64,000 nt of DNA from an uncultured Kushneria sp. Its GTDB lineage: Bacteria; Pseudomonadota; Gammaproteobacteria; Pseudomonadales; Halomonadaceae. The stretch's first letter is position 1; every line of letters begins with the position of its first letter. Shown piece after piece: positions 10,343-19,380 of this stretch. The notes beneath the pieces were generated by a model that saw only the letters and a program-made list of their open reading frames with translations, searched no databases and had not been told where the DNA came from. A program made the position numbers and the translations under genes. The stretch spans positions 248,001 through 312,000 of the forward strand of contig NZ_CANMFC010000004.1 of assembly GCF_947497025.1 (NCBI RefSeq), written 5' to 3'.

Positions 10343-12402
10343 GCGGCTCGCTCCACCAGGGACTGATTGAGTGCCGCGATAACGTGCTCGGCGAAAGCTC
10401 GAGCAGCACTGGACACGTGTGTATTGCAATAGCTGTAGAGCTGGTTGAGCTGAAAACCGCCTGCCCCGAGATAAACGCCCAGCGTGGCGCGGTCCGCTTT
10501 TTCAGCGTCAGCGGCAGTGGGTACGATCGAGAAAACGAGATAGCCGCCATGATGGCAGTTCTCGTCATAGACGCTGACACAGTGGTGCATCACGTCACCC
10601 TCGATACGCAGCGCTTCGCTATCGGTTAGCGGCGTCGCCACGAAACGATCCGTCTGAATGGCGTCGATGGGTGACGACCAGGTGAGGTCTTGCGATAGCG
10701 CCCCATCACCCAACCCATCACGCTGCTGATCCTCTCGCCGTCTGCGTGCTTCCGCCTGCACGTGCTCATGCCAGGTATGGGAATGCCGCTCGATGGCAGT
10801 CCAGTTCATGTTGTGGTCCGGGTAACGACAGTCGTGGGACAGGCACCAATCGCTGGCCTGCTGGAGACTGGCCTCGCCCTTCGCCTTGGATCGCATCAAT
10901 TCGCGATACCCCTGATCCCGCCAGACCGTTAGCCGCTCGGCGACCCAGGCGCGCCCCAGGCGCATGACCGCTGGCTGCTTCAGCTTGTCGAGCGCGAGTG
11001 ACGCGTCACATCGTGCAAGGCAGTGCTGCATCAATATCAATCCCGCCCTGATGGCGAGCATTCGGGCGGCGGGACGACGGTCGGTAGACGGCGCAAGCGC
11101 CTGCAAGAAGATGATCCATTTATCGATGTGGCCATGGGCGCTGCCGAAATGCTCCGTCAGCTTCGCCCATCCCAGTAGAATCATGGCCACGCAAACTTGG
11201 GAGGAATCGTTGAGGAAACGAAAGCTCGCCGGCCGTTCCAGGCTACAAAGCCGCCGATCGCAACGAAGCGATCGCCGATCGACGGGCGCCGCCGATCCCC
11301 CCTGACGGACCCAGAGCTTGCGCGAGAACAAGTCGGAGCGTTCCCAGTGACGGGGATGAATCCTGGACAGCATGGGCAACCATTGCGGTCTTTCGCTGGC
11401 GATACGTTCCACCGCGTCGATATTGGCCTGAACCCGCAGCACCTCCCTCAGGTAAAGACACGCGCGTGTCCCCTCGATGCGTGACGCCAGGGAGACCGCA
11501 GGTCGATCCAGTGCGTCGTGCCACAGGGCGGTCATCAACGCCTTGACGCGATAACCACCCAGCGTCTTGAGCTGGGCATAGGAGCGCCCTTCGCCCAGGT
11601 TCAAGGCCCGAAGGTCGCCAAACTGCGCTTTTACCGTGGCCAACCGTTGCATCACCGTGCGTTCGTAATCTGCCTTGCGTTTCTCGTTCTCGGCGCATTC
11701 ATGGCAGTGTTCGGCCCCTCTCGGCTGCCACTCCTCTCTAGATCCGACGTCGACAGCAGTCGCTCTGCGATCATTCCAATCCGTATGGCAGGTCACACAA
11801 CCATCAACTTCCATGGGGTAACGGACATCCGACAGTATTTGCTGCTCCAACGACTGATCGTTGGCGAGTATCGAACACGCCTTCGATAGATCACGGCGAT
11901 CCCAACGAATCACCAGCTCGCCATGGAGATAGTCGTACGCGGACGTCGGCAACCGAAGTGCCTTCGACGCTTGACGGAAGACTTCATCGAAGGCGTCCCC
12001 GATGAGACTTTCCCAGGTGAAAGCCAGCCCCCCTTCTGCTGTAACAGGCAACAGTTTCAGCTCTGGCCAGCGATCCAGATTTCGGTCCCGTCGCCAGCGG
12101 CCACTCGCCAGATCGAGCCGATAGGTATGTGTCTCTCCCGACGTCGTGTGCCGGATCTTCCACAACCCCAGGAGGATGTGGTCGGTCTCACCACGCCTTG
12201 TCACTTCACGCCGGATCAGTCGAGTCGCATTGTATTCGGCCAACCAACTCGCCATGAGCTTCATCACGTGCGACCACATCAGCTCGACTGCTTTCTCCCG
12301 TCGCGTGGTGCTGCGCTTGTAGCGTCGAAAGCATCGATCGACTGACGCCATCAGTGAATGCTTGTCGGGCAGTGGTGACGTCACCGGTTGTTCCCCGCTC
12401 AT
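10339..12402 (-). CDS. PcfJ-domain protein
   Basis: C-terminal 'LRIEGDVMHHCVSVYDENCHHGGYLVFSI...TLGVYLG..GFQLNQLYSYCN' matches PcfJ signature as remembered; two CxxC/CxxH pairs (CVTCH, CHEC). Confidence 0.72.
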   Translation of the reverse strand: MSGEQPVTSPLPDKHSLMASVDRCFRRYKRSTTRREKAVELMWSHVMKLMASWLAEYNATRLIRREVTRRGETDHILLGLWKIRHTTSGETHTYRLDLASGRWRRDRNLDRWPELKLLPVTAEGGLAFTWESLIGDAFDEVFRQASKALRLPTSAYDYLHGELVIRWDRRDLSKACSILANDQSLEQQILSDVRYPMEVDGCVTCHTDWNDRRATAVDVGSREEWQPRGAEHCHECAENEKRKADYERTVMQRLATVKAQFGDLRALNLGEGRSYAQLKTLGGYRVKALMTALWHDALDRPAVSLASRIEGTRACLYLREVLRVQANIDAVERIASERPQWLPMLSRIHPRHWERSDLFSRKLWVRQGGSAAPVDRRSLRCDRRLCSLERPASFRFLNDSSQVCVAMILLGWAKLTEHFGSAHGHIDKWIIFLQALAPSTDRRPAARMLAIRAGLILMQHCLARCDASLALDKLKQPAVMRLGRAWVAERLTVWRDQGYRELMRSKAKGEASLQQASDWCLSHDCRYPDHNMNWTAIERHSHTWHEHVQAEARRRREDQQRDGLGDGALSQDLTWSSPIDAIQTDRFVATPLTDSEALRIEGDVMHHCVSVYDENCHHGGYLVFSIVPTAADAEKADRATLGVYLGAGGFQLNQLYSYCNTHVSSAARAFAEHVIAALNQSLVERAA

Positions 12403-12971
12403 TGTTCAATACCCCGCTGGCTGATCAGCGCGGGGTAATGTCGAAGGCCAAGTCGCTCGGCTAGTCCATCACCGGAAACGGGGCGAAGCTCGAGCCCCTG
12501 GGCTGCATCGCGCAGAGCCTGTAGGGACGGCTCATCGGCTACCTGCACCACCAGCCCCACCGCGTTCATCTCGCGCAGGATGTCGCCGCGCTGGGCAAGC
12601 CACTGACGAGATAAGTCGTCATCACCAACCAAAAAGACGGGCGTGAACCCGCCTGGCAGGTCCAGCTGACGCGGCGTCACGGTGCCAGGCGTCAACTGCT
12701 CGCTCTCGAGCGGCAGCATGTCCTGTTCTCCAAAGGGCCGGGCAGGACGCGCCTCGCCACCCAGCTGCGGTGAGTAGCCTTCCTCCTCACCGATCCCGGC
12801 CCCCTTGATCGCCACGTAGTAAGGTCGGGCCGGCTCGCCCCCGTGATCGGCGATCACGGTCAGCTGAGGCAGCCCAGGGGGGCGCTCGGAAGAAGTCTGA
12901 GCCCATGTAGATGTCGACAGCAGCGCTATCGCACCCACTGACAGCAGGCTGAGGCAGCGTGTTTGTTTCAT
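12399..12971 (-). CDS. ICE protein (TIGR03765-like)
   Basis: Signal peptide; 'PRQLDLPGGFTPVFLVGDDDLSRQWL'; synteny. Confidence 0.8.
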   Translation of the reverse strand: MKQTRCLSLLSVGAIALLSTSTWAQTSSERPPGLPQLTVIADHGGEPARPYYVAIKGAGIGEEEGYSPQLGGEARPARPFGEQDMLPLESEQLTPGTVTPRQLDLPGGFTPVFLVGDDDLSRQWLAQRGDILREMNAVGLVVQVADEPSLQALRDAAQGLELRPVSGDGLAERLGLRHYPALISQRGIEQ

Positions 12972-12980
12972 CGGGGTCTC

Positions 12981-13754
12981 CTATCGGACTGCGACTTCGG
13001 CCATCCAGGGCCGCTGCTCTGGCGTTACCCAGGTGACGTCGGTCTCGGGGGTGCGTGGGCCTGGTGTCACCCAGATCAGCGCCTCATCCGACGCTGTTGA
13101 GTGGTCACTTTCCACTGAGGCCAGGGCTGGTCGATGGGATCGCTTCGAGACCGGCGTCTGACGTGCAGCCATCCGTGCCGGCGAGTCAATTTCTAGAGAG
13201 GGGGATGTGCCGAGCCGAGCCAGCTCCTGACTCACCACGGCGCGGTAGCGCTCGGCGGGACGGCCACCTGCTGGACGGTGATAGCGACCGGCAGCGATCA
13301 ACCAGTCACCGGCATCATCGAAGTGAGCGCGTATGAGTGCAGCCGCTTCATCGAGATTGGCGTAGGGATTCAGCCCATCGCAGGGATCCGCGAAACGCTG
13401 GCCAGCGCCGAACAATTGCGGCTGCCAGCGCACGTTGAGCTGCGCGATCCCCACGTCGACGATCTGCGTCGTCTCGAGCGCGTCGGTCAACGCCCGGCAC
13501 GCGGAGGTTCTATCGCCGAAGCGCATCGACTTGCCGGCGACATTCAACGTCCAGGGCCAGGGGCGACGCCCCGCGTCGAGACTCACGACCGACTCGGCGC
13601 TGGCCACGGCGTAGAGCACCGCCGGCGGTACACCATGATCCTCGGCGGCGACCACATAGGCTGATGGGATGTCGGGTTGCTCGGCATGAACCAGGCTGGC
13701 AACTACCGCCGTCACCAGCCCAGTCAGTGCAGCTTTCAACGCGCGCGAGATCAT
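12981..13754 (-). CDS. Transglycosylase SLT-domain protein of the conjugation system
   Basis: 'AAEDHGVPPAVLYAVASAES...GIAQLNVRW...CDGLNPYANLDEAAALI'. Confidence 0.82.
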   Translation of the reverse strand: MISRALKAALTGLVTAVVASLVHAEQPDIPSAYVVAAEDHGVPPAVLYAVASAESVVSLDAGRRPWPWTLNVAGKSMRFGDRTSACRALTDALETTQIVDVGIAQLNVRWQPQLFGAGQRFADPCDGLNPYANLDEAAALIRAHFDDAGDWLIAAGRYHRPAGGRPAERYRAVVSQELARLGTSPSLEIDSPARMAARQTPVSKRSHRPALASVESDHSTASDEALIWVTPGPRTPETDVTWVTPEQRPWMAEVAVR

Positions 13755-13757
13755 TGC

Positions 13758-14474
13758 TTAGCCCCTCGGCGCGACACGCGGCAGTTCACTGCTGTCGACG
13801 TTCAGCGAGCCACCATGGTTGAGCGTCACCGTGCCGGCACGCACTTTCGCCGGTGGGATGCCGACCTGAGCCGCCCAGCTTCGAATGCGATCGTCGTCTC
13901 CGTTGGAATCCAGGACCCAGATGTCCATGGCCGCACCGCTGTTCAGCAGACGCTTCACGGTCGCATCGCATTGGTCACACCCCTCGGTGGCCACCACCAC
14001 ATTCAGGCGCTGGCTGGATGCCGATGGGTTGCTGCCGAACACCGATCGGGTCGCGTCTTCACCATCTCTTGTGGAGAATGAGTTGACCGGCATGTCGTTG
14101 GGATAAAGCCGCTGCCAGGCGTCGTCGTAGGCGCGTTGAAACGCGAGTTCCGCCTCGACGCGGGCGCGCTCGGTTTCAACCAGCTTCTCGGCGTACTTCT
14201 GACGCTCGGCCTGACTGCGAGCTTCCAATCCCAAGGCGGTCAGTGGATCCAGATCGGGAGACCAGGTGCCACGCGGCCCCTCCATGATCGACTCATAGCG
14301 TCGATACTCTTGCTGGTTCAGGCCCCAGGCCTCGGCAGCCCGTTGGCTGCTCTGCTCCAGGCGCGTCTGATCGATACGCGTCGACTCGCTCTCTTGCCCT
14401 TCCTGAGCCCACACGGGCAAGGCCGTAAACAGCAGCAGCGCGATAGCCAGGCGTCGATTGCGATTCAGCGTCAT
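13758..14474 (-). CDS. ICE protein (TIGR03759-like)
   Basis: 'AEAWGLNQQEYRRYESIMEGPRGTWSPDLDPLTALG' signature; synteny. Confidence 0.83.
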   Translation of the reverse strand: MTLNRNRRLAIALLLFTALPVWAQEGQESESTRIDQTRLEQSSQRAAEAWGLNQQEYRRYESIMEGPRGTWSPDLDPLTALGLEARSQAERQKYAEKLVETERARVEAELAFQRAYDDAWQRLYPNDMPVNSFSTRDGEDATRSVFGSNPSASSQRLNVVVATEGCDQCDATVKRLLNSGAAMDIWVLDSNGDDDRIRSWAAQVGIPPAKVRAGTVTLNHGGSLNVDSSELPRVAPRG

Positions 14475-14484
14475 GGGGCTCTCC

Positions 14485-15399
14485 TCAAGGAACCGGAACG
14501 ACCACGGTCTGGCCGTTGATGGTGAACGCCGCCGAGTGACCCTCGATCGACGACAGATGCCACTGCCCGATGTTCTGCCCCTCACCGACCAGACGTAGAT
14601 CGCTCAAGCGCCCGGCAGCCCCGGATGCCACGGCGAGATAGCTGCGCCCGCCGCGCAGCTCGACGCCCGACACCGAGAACGGCGGTGACGGCGGCTCGGG
14701 TTGACGTCGTGTCTGACGTTGAGAGCTTGGCTGGCTTTGCTGGGCACTGGTCTTCTGGCTGGCTCGGAGCTTGCGCACCTCCTCGATCGACGACTCGAGC
14801 GACTGCTCTTTTTCCTGCGCCGCACTGAATCGCACGTCCACGGAGCTGGACAGCTCATCAAGGCGATGGGAGAGCGCTTGGACGCGCTCGGGCAATGCCT
14901 GCAGCGGCGAGTCCCGTCGGCTCGTCTCGAGATCGTCGAGGCGTGACGCGATTTCGCCAAGGCGGTTGCTGGTACCTTCGGCCTGACTGCGACGCTCGTC
15001 CTGGCCGCTCTGCAGCTCTTCGATCCGCACGCGCAGTTGGTCGATGACCTGCTGTTGAGACTGTAGCCGAGACTCCAGCGTTGGCCCCTCCGGCTCCGAA
15101 CCGGCAAATAGAACGAAATAGATGAGCCCCAAAACAGCGAGAATCCCAAGCCCCAGGAGCGACAATCGCAGCGGACTCCAACGTCTGCGACTCTCTGCGT
15201 AGGGGGTGTAATTTGGCGCCTCGTGACCGGGTTCCTCGCGGTTGGCGTCACTGAAGTCCTGTCTGTCGTCATCATCGTGATGGGAAAACGAGGGTTCGCG
15301 ACGACCGACGCTTCCCGTATCCGAATCGACTGGCGCTTCTGATCGAGGCTCCTGCTCCGGATCACCGGAATCGACGGGCCGCTGGCGATCATCCGTCAT
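14485..15399 (-). CDS. ICE membrane-anchored coiled-coil protein of the PilL region
   Basis: TM followed by long heptad region; overlaps pilL stop. Confidence 0.6.
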   Translation of the reverse strand: MTDDRQRPVDSGDPEQEPRSEAPVDSDTGSVGRREPSFSHHDDDDRQDFSDANREEPGHEAPNYTPYAESRRRWSPLRLSLLGLGILAVLGLIYFVLFAGSEPEGPTLESRLQSQQQVIDQLRVRIEELQSGQDERRSQAEGTSNRLGEIASRLDDLETSRRDSPLQALPERVQALSHRLDELSSSVDVRFSAAQEKEQSLESSIEEVRKLRASQKTSAQQSQPSSQRQTRRQPEPPSPPFSVSGVELRGGRSYLAVASGAAGRLSDLRLVGEGQNIGQWHLSSIEGHSAAFTINGQTVVVPVP

Positions 15400-16012
15400 G
15401 ACCGGTCTCCTCAATCAGCCGCTGATCGCGTACCTGGTAGCAGATGGTTCGCGCGATGGGGTCGGCCTGAACCTCGAAAGCGCTACCGGCGAGTACCTGC
15501 AGGGCTTCTCTCAGGGGCATCGGCCCCAGGCGGAAGTGCGCCGCCGGCAAGGGTCGGCTGTAGAGCAGTTGCTGCGGTTCACCCTGGGGAGCACAAAGGC
15601 TGTAACCGGTGTGCTGCAGGGTGTAGCGCAAGCCATCCTCCACCGATGGGCTCATGGAGGCAGGGATCGAGACATTGACGGTCTGCTCGAGGAGGTTGCG
15701 CTGCTGCAACGTGGCGTTGGCCGTGACCAGGGCGTAGCGCCCGCCTCGCATCACCTCGACTCGTGACGCATCGCGATCACGATAGACGTCAGGCTCGACA
15801 TCGTGGGTGGGCTGATCCAGACCGGTGGCCACGACGCGGGCATGATGCCCTTCCTTGTTTCCCGCAAGGGCCAACTTCTCGGCGTCGGGATAGTCGGCGG
15901 CCAGGCGCTCGCTCTCGCTTGGCTGTGGGGATGGTTGCTGATGCGCGCAACCGGCGAGCAGCGCAATCAAGAATGCTAAGGGGACGACACTGGTTTTCTG
16001 GAAGGGATACAT
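15389..16012 (-). CDS. pilL: PilL-like ICE lipoprotein (TIGR03748-like)
   Basis: Lipobox LLAGC; 'GRYALVTANATLQQRNLLEQTVNVSIP...PMPLREALQVLAGSAFEV'. Confidence 0.82.
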   Translation of the reverse strand: MYPFQKTSVVPLAFLIALLAGCAHQQPSPQPSESERLAADYPDAEKLALAGNKEGHHARVVATGLDQPTHDVEPDVYRDRDASRVEVMRGGRYALVTANATLQQRNLLEQTVNVSIPASMSPSVEDGLRYTLQHTGYSLCAPQGEPQQLLYSRPLPAAHFRLGPMPLREALQVLAGSAFEVQADPIARTICYQVRDQRLIEETGHDG

Positions 16013-16322
16013 CGAGTTTGGCCTCGCGCGGTGAACCTGAATGATCGTGATCGGGTTCACCGTGCCGAAGCCCACCCGCACTCGCGACGGGAAATGTTAA
16101 TTGCACCGGCAGGGCTTTTGCAGGCGGTCGGCGACCTCACCCAAAAGGGATCACCGAAGCCTTGAGCTATTTCTTTCAAGGGCTCTATCTATTGCGACGC
16201 GTTGGCCCCATGATGCGCGCCAGGGACGATACGACCCCAGGAACACCGGCAAGGATGCGGTCGGGCAAGGACGCCACCTCACCGTCGGTCCGGAGTACTT
16301 TCCACCCTGGCTGACAGCCAAA

Positions 16323-16344
16323 AAAACGCCCCGGGGGGCGTTTT
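16323..16344 (-). terminator. Rho-independent terminator after 16353-17126 gene
   Basis: AAAACGCCCC-GG-GGGGCGTTTT perfect 10-bp stem, T-run on minus strand. Confidence 0.8.
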
Positions 16345-16352
16345 GAGGTAAA

Positions 16353-17126
16353 TCACTGGAAGTAGGTGGAAAACGAGGTCAGGATCTCGTCGTTGAGTGA
16401 CGCGCCCAGCCTGCCAGCGCAATAGATCAGCGCACTCTGCTGATCAGGTCGATCGGCGATCCATTTCAACCCACCTAACTCATTATCGCGTCGAAAGATC
16501 GACCAGCTGGCCGGCTCGAAGGGATCCGGGCGATAGCCGATCTCAAGACAGTCGTCCGGGCGGAGCTCGCTACAGACCACGACATCGACTGCATTGGGGC
16601 CATAGCCCAGGATCCGCAACAGCGGAAGGCCATGACCGCATGCAGTCATCCCGATCGTGTCGAGCACCTGACCATGCCATCGACTCCCCTTGGCAAACCG
16701 TTGCGCGATCGATGCCACGGCCTCGGCATCCGATCGAAACGGGCCATTGGCGCGGGCCACGACGGCATAGGCGCCATCCACGACATCCAGATACCAGCCC
16801 TCGTGTTGAGGAAAGAATATCGGCCAGCCAGCATCGGCCAAGGATGTCGCCAGACTTGCCGCCGTGTCCGAGTCCCACTCGGGTCGTGACAACTCGGCAC
16901 GAAAGCGCCGAATCAGAATGTCTCGAGCATCCTGGTCGTCAGCGGTACCGCCGAGGTTGAGTTCCTCGCACAGTTTGTCGATGTTGACCACATCCAGACT
17001 CTCGCCCCCGATATCCTGAATCGCATCGGGTATGTCCCATCCGGACGTGCGCTGTAACAGCCTCAGCGCGGCCAGAATGACATCGACGTCTTCCTGGGCC
17101 AGCTGATAGGAGAGAGTATCGCTCAT
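16353..17126 (-). CDS. ICE accessory protein, unknown function
   Basis: Long ORF with strong SD (AAGGAGC). Confidence 0.7.
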   Translation of the reverse strand: MSDTLSYQLAQEDVDVILAALRLLQRTSGWDIPDAIQDIGGESLDVVNIDKLCEELNLGGTADDQDARDILIRRFRAELSRPEWDSDTAASLATSLADAGWPIFFPQHEGWYLDVVDGAYAVVARANGPFRSDAEAVASIAQRFAKGSRWHGQVLDTIGMTACGHGLPLLRILGYGPNAVDVVVCSELRPDDCLEIGYRPDPFEPASWSIFRRDNELGGLKWIADRPDQQSALIYCAGRLGASLNDEILTSFSTYFQ

Positions 17127-17132
17127 GGAATT

Positions 17133-17192
17133 GCTCCTTCGTGTATCGATTGGAAAGGAGCCACCCCCTCGGGGCGTGGCCCCGAATGGGTG
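17133..17192 (-). promoter_or_regulatory. Leader A: nested GC hairpin plus SD-sequestering hairpin
   Basis: CACCC..GGGTG enclosing TCGGGGC/GCCCCGA; then GCTCCTT/AAGGAGC (7 bp) containing the SD. Confidence 0.7.
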
Positions 17193-17210
17193 AGTAGTCT
17201 CGGTAGAGAC

Positions 17211-17453
17211 TTAGATCAGCGTGACCCGCGTCATCGGACGAATGGCGAAAGCGTCAAGCGCCTTCTCGGGTGTGTCACCGGAGAAGGGCCGACCCAACGT
17301 ATCGAATACGATCCAGGGACCGTGGCCATGATCGCGCTCTATGTCGTATGCCAGGCGCAGATACCCGATCGGGCACGCTGGCCAGGCAGAAGCGCCCTCG
17401 TAGACACTGTGTGAATCACCGGCCGAACCGGGTTGCAGGCAGTAGGGTTGCAT
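17211..17453 (-). CDS. ICE accessory protein, unknown function (start revised to MQPYCLQPG)
   Basis: GAGGAGCC SD upstream of ATG 17453; ORF-track start at 17483 lies inside leader hairpin B. Confidence 0.6.
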   Translation of the reverse strand: MQPYCLQPGSAGDSHSVYEGASAWPACPIGYLRLAYDIERDHGHGPWIVFDTLGRPFSGDTPEKALDAFAIRPMTRVTLI

Positions 17454-17458
17454 GTGGG

Positions 17459-17510
17459 TGGCTCCTCGAGAGAATGGAGCCATCCCACCGGGAAATGGCC
17501 CCGGGTGGGA
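17459..17510 (-). promoter_or_regulatory. Leader B: GC hairpin plus SD-sequestering hairpin
   Basis: TCCCAC..GTGGGA outer stem with GGG/CCC inner; TGGCTCC/GGAGCCA (7 bp) covers the SD. Confidence 0.7.
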
Positions 17511-17528
17511 GAAGAAACGTTAAGTCAG

Positions 17529-18113
17529 TCAGGCAGCGTTACAGTCGTGACTGGCCTGTGGTGGATCGATCACAACGCGATCCCAGCGATAACGCCACAT
17601 TCGCCCAGTCGCGTCACGGCCTATGAAGAATGTCGAAGTGTGAGCACGTACAAAGTCGATCGTGATAACAACATCACCCTCACGACTGCTTCCCAGATGA
17701 TAGCGAAGCCGGTCACCCGGTCGAGATTGACTAGCCAGGCGGCGACGACGAGCTTTCGCCTTCCTCAACGTCCGACAAGCCTCTCGCCAGGCGACGGCCT
17801 CAGGACACTGAACATCCGATTGCTTGAGTAATCGCTCTGGACAGTCCTTCACATAAGGCCCCATCGACTCATCCATATCCTTGTACCCCCAGGCGCGATC
17901 ACCTGAGCAGCCCGAGGCCGGCGTCGGCCCCTGCAGCAAGAACACAGCGATGAATCGATAGTCGTCTACTCGATTGTGAAATACGACGTAGAGCACATTG
18001 CCTCGTCGCGAATGATCAAGGATCTCGCATCGACTCGGTTCATGCTGATGCTCCAGCAGCCAGTCGATCAGTTCATCACGAGTCTCGGTTTCAAAGGGGA
18101 AGGTGTAACCCAT
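17529..18113 (-). CDS. ICE accessory protein, unknown function
   Basis: Long ORF, SD GGAGA upstream. Confidence 0.65.
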   Translation of the reverse strand: MGYTFPFETETRDELIDWLLEHQHEPSRCEILDHSRRGNVLYVVFHNRVDDYRFIAVFLLQGPTPASGCSGDRAWGYKDMDESMGPYVKDCPERLLKQSDVQCPEAVAWREACRTLRKAKARRRRLASQSRPGDRLRYHLGSSREGDVVITIDFVRAHTSTFFIGRDATGRMWRYRWDRVVIDPPQASHDCNAA

Positions 18114-18120
18114 GGGGAAA

Positions 18121-18166
18121 TCTCCAATAAAACGGGAGAGCCCCCCATATCGGGAGAACTCTCCCG
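18121..18166 (-). promoter_or_regulatory. Leader C: hairpin (CGGGAGA/TCTCCCG) plus short SD-sequestering hairpin (TCTCC/GGAGA)
   Basis: Read directly upstream of ATG 18113. Confidence 0.55.
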
Positions 18167-18179
18167 TAGGGAAACAAAA

Positions 18180-18201
18180 ACAGCCTCCCGAAGGAGGCTG
18201 T
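18180..18201 (-). terminator. Rho-independent terminator
   Basis: ACAGCCTCC-CGAA-GGAGGCTGT followed on minus strand by TTTTTGTTT. Confidence 0.85.
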
Positions 18202-18226
18202 CATGACGTGTAAGAATCTGTCTGAA

Positions 18227-18352
18227 TCAGCGTTTTCGTTTTCGTCGCGCTTCCAACTTGCGATGCACGTAGTAGGCATAACCGCCGGCAATCGTCATCG
18301 CAACGGTCAGAACGACAAAAATCGTGCCAAGCAGCAGAGTCGCAGAATCCAT
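18227..18352 (-). CDS. Very small membrane protein, 41 aa (MDSATLLLGTIFVVLTVAMTIAGGYAYYVHRKLEARRKRKR)
   Basis: Single TM with basic tail; below ORF-track size cutoff; followed by terminator. Confidence 0.6.
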   Translation of the reverse strand: MDSATLLLGTIFVVLTVAMTIAGGYAYYVHRKLEARRKRKR

Positions 18353-18368
18353 CAGGCATCAGCTCGCA

Positions 18369-18497
18369 TCAGTGATGCCGATGCTTCTGGCGTTTTTGCA
18401 AATCCTTGAGTACCAGCCAGGCGTAGCCCAGACCACCGATCGAGAGAATCAGGAACGGAGCCATTACGGCTGCAAACCGCAGGAATTCATCGTTCAT
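18369..18497 (-). CDS. Very small membrane protein, 42 aa (MNDEFLRFAAVMAPFLILSIGGLGYAWLVLKDLQKRQKHRHH)
   Basis: ATGA start/stop overlap with upstream gene; single TM. Confidence 0.62.
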   Translation of the reverse strand: MNDEFLRFAAVMAPFLILSIGGLGYAWLVLKDLQKRQKHRHH

Positions 18498-18724
18498 TGG
18501 CCATCAGCCTCCTTGGCTGCGTCAATGGTTTGATTGATTCTAACCCTCAATACGACAGCGACCAATACCACGACAGTGGCAATACCCCCACCCAACACCG
18601 CATAGGCGAGTTGAATCTGGTGGGCAATGACACCGCCAAGTATGCAGGCCGCTACGATGGTTGAGGCGATGCGCTCGATTGCCTCAGCGATGGCAAGGCC
18701 TAGCGCGTGGTTTTTCTGCTTCAT
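18494..18724 (-). CDS. Small membrane protein, 76 aa, two TMs
   Basis: MKQKNHALGLAIAEAIERIASTIVAACILGG...; SD GGAGATAC. Confidence 0.65.
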   Translation of the reverse strand: MKQKNHALGLAIAEAIERIASTIVAACILGGVIAHQIQLAYAVLGGGIATVVVLVAVVLRVRINQTIDAAKEADGQ

Positions 18725-18728
18725 AGGC

Positions 18729-18788
18729 GTATCTCCAGAATATCGCGCCGAGATACACCGCCCGATCGGGGAGTGAATCCCCGGGCGG
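18729..18788 (-). promoter_or_regulatory. Leader D: nested GC hairpin plus SD-sequestering hairpin
   Basis: CCGCCCG/CGGGCGG with inner GGGGA/TCCCC; GTATCTC/GAGATAC (7 bp) covers SD. Confidence 0.7.
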
Positions 18789-18810
18789 GTGGAATGAAAA
18801 CCGTCACTGA

Positions 18811-18828
18811 CGGGAAGCGAGCTTCCCG
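18811..18828 (-). terminator. Terminator-like hairpin after DUF3577 gene
   Basis: CGGGAAGC-GA-GCTTCCCG. Confidence 0.5.
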
Positions 18829-18843
18829 GTAAGTGAGGTGGAA

Positions 18844-19380
18844 TCAGATGACCGCTTCGGCGGCGCCGACCGATCCGCTGACAACGGGTTGGGCAGGCGC
18901 ATCGGTTCCCTGCGACGCTGTTTCGCCAGCCTGGGCACTGGTGGGGGTCGACGCGGTTTCGTCACGCCGTGGCGCTTCATAAACCTTGTCGCCGTCCACT
19001 TTGGCCCAATTGACGAACAGTAGACGCGCCTTGAGGCTCACGGCTGTTTCACCAGCGCGATCGCCCTTGGTCCGCGTGAACAGATCGGGATAGAGATCGC
19101 CGAGTTTGAAACCGATCAGGATCTTGGGCTCGTTAGTCCCTTTCTCCTTGCGATCGGCCACGGTTGCGGCGAATTTTTTGACCAGTTTCTCCGCTTCGGC
19201 CCCACTGACGCGGCAGTCGAAACGGCGATACTCGACATCATTGGCAGGGCCATTCAACGCGGATATGTCGCAAGCCCAGAAGGCATCGCCACGCTTGGGC
19301 GTGATCTTGCGGATCCGATTGACGTAGCCAACGCCGGTGATATGGAGATCGAAGAACTGGTTATCGGTCGAGTTAGACAT
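18844..19380 (-). CDS. DUF3577 / STY4534-family ICE protein
   Basis: 'DNQFFDLHITGVGYVNRIRKITPKRGDAFWACDISALNG...YRRFDCRVSGAEAEKLVKKF'. Confidence 0.85.
   Translation of the reverse strand: MSNSTDNQFFDLHITGVGYVNRIRKITPKRGDAFWACDISALNGPANDVEYRRFDCRVSGAEAEKLVKKFAATVADRKEKGTNEPKILIGFKLGDLYPDLFTRTKGDRAGETAVSLKARLLFVNWAKVDGDKVYEAPRRDETASTPTSAQAGETASQGTDAPAQPVVSGSVGAAEAVI

Noticed and set aside
18091-18291. 66-aa minus-strand ORF overlapping the terminator and the 41-aa gene
   Set aside because: Runs through a Rho-independent terminator and Leader C; the 41-aa alternative frame has TM-like composition and a better context.
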